Of a stretch of 6,482 nucleotides of DNA, positions 5,977 to 6,482 are shown in pieces. The position numbers were made by a program, and so were the translations under genes. The DNA is from Pseudomonadota bacterium (lineage in GTDB: Bacteria; Pseudomonadota; Gammaproteobacteria; Burkholderiales; SG8-41). The notes below the pieces were generated by a model that saw only the letters and a program-made list of their open reading frames with translations, did not search any database and was not told the origin of the DNA. Each line of letters opens with the position of its first letter. Positions within the stretch are counted from its first letter, which is position 1. Location of the stretch: the NCBI GenBank assembly GCA_023431245.1, contig JAEYXO010000380.1, forward strand, positions 1 to 6,482. Reading direction: 5' to 3'.

Positions 5977-6482
5977 ATGAAAACCCGGATCAAGATCTGC
6001 GGCATCACCCGTGTCGAGGATGCGCTCGCTGCCGCCCGCCTGGGCGCGGACGCCGTCGGCCTGGTGTTCTATGCCGGCAGCCCGCGCGCGGTCACACCGC
6101 AGCGCGCGCGTGAAATCATCGATGCGCTGCCGCCGTTCGTTGTCCCGGTCGGCCTGTTCGTCAATGCCGACGCCGCAGCTGTCCGCGACACCCTGGCCGC
6201 CGCGCCGGTGCAGCTGCTGCAGTTCCACGGTGAAGAGACGCCGGATTTCTGTTCCGGTTTCGGACGGCCTTTCCTGCGCGCCCTGCGGGTCAGGCCGGGG
6301 GGCGATTTGTTACAATATGCGTGCGAATTTCATGCCGCCAAAGGCCTGTTGCTGGATGCCTGGGTCGAGGGTGTGCACGGGGGCACCGGAGCGACATTCG
6401 ACTGGTCGCTGATACCGCCTGATCTGCCGCTGCCCGTGATCCTGTCGGGCGGCCTCAATCCTGACAACGTGGAGCAGGCGGT
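5977..6482 (+). CDS. trpF: Phosphoribosylanthranilate isomerase, N-terminal part (partial at right edge)
   Basis: The frame is open from ATG 5977 to the window edge: 168 codons plus two bases of a gene normally about 205-220 codons long. TrpF catalyses the Amadori rearrangement of N-(5'-phosphoribosyl)anthranilate to CdRP, the third step of tryptophan synthesis. This is a TIM-barrel protein. MKTRIKICGIT carries the catalytic general base Cys8; GADAVGLVFYAGSPRAV, VGLFVN and LLQFHGEE are conserved barrel strands. Asp127 in GLLLDAWV is the general acid, and GGTG (135-138) with SGGLNPDNV (157-165) binds phosphate. All expected motifs are in order, so the enzyme should be active. A GGAG at 5963-5966 inside the end of truA can serve as SD. 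In related genomes trpB and trpA follow; here that lies outside the window. The local run of AT-rich codons 110-114 is discussed as a finding. Confidence 0.96.
   Translation, partial: MKTRIKICGITRVEDALAAARLGADAVGLVFYAGSPRAVTPQRAREIIDALPPFVVPVGLFVNADAAAVRDTLAAAPVQLLQFHGEETPDFCSGFGRPFLRALRVRPGGDLLQYACEFHAAKGLLLDAWVEGVHGGTGATFDWSLIPPDLPLPVILSGGLNPDNVEQA
6308..6316 (+). promoter_or_regulatory. Possible extended -10 promoter element inside trpF
   Basis: TGTTACAAT matches the extended -10 pattern TGnTATAAT with one mismatch, in an otherwise GC-rich gene. No good -35 is visible 17 bases upstream (GGTCAG at 6288-6293), so activity would depend on the extended -10. It could start transcription toward the genes downstream of trpF, but this is a motif match only and the codons also have to encode the conserved DLLxYA segment of TrpF. 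Confidence 0.25.

Overview
The window is a 6.5 kb stretch of GC-rich proteobacterial core chromosome. All genes lie on the + strand, in the order leuD (3' end) - leuB - asd - fimV - truA - trpF (5' part). A closely related order is known from Pseudomonas and many Betaproteobacteria. The LeuD tail (ending in a QPWLFA-like sequence), the FimV architecture and the codon use fit a Betaproteobacterium best. I cannot name a genus from the sequence alone.

Layout: positions 1-93 hold the last 30 codons of leuD. After a 29-base gap comes leuB (123-1187), the third step of leucine synthesis. A 38-base AT-rich gap with a Shine-Dalgarno (SD) site leads to asd (1226-2386), the branch-point dehydrogenase of the aspartate family. 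The largest gap, about 125-170 bases depending on the fimV start, contains short GTTAGC/GCTAAC repeats. Then comes fimV (start most likely GTG 2559, end 5081), a large inner-membrane protein with a periplasmic peptidoglycan-binding part and a cytoplasmic TPR/acidic part. A strong intrinsic terminator (5105-5138) closes fimV. truA (most likely GTG 5178, end 5975) and trpF (5977 to the window edge) follow with a one-base gap, so they are almost certainly co-transcribed.

Functionally the window joins three amino-acid biosynthesis enzymes (Leu, Asp family, Trp) with a polar landmark/type IV pilus protein and a tRNA pseudouridine synthase. No mobile elements, CRISPR arrays, RNA genes or signs of recent transfer were seen, and every gene looks intact apart from the two cut by the window edges. 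I found no undescribed system. The points worth a second look are start-site choices, the repeats before fimV, the terminator that splits the cluster, and an extended -10-like AT island inside trpF.
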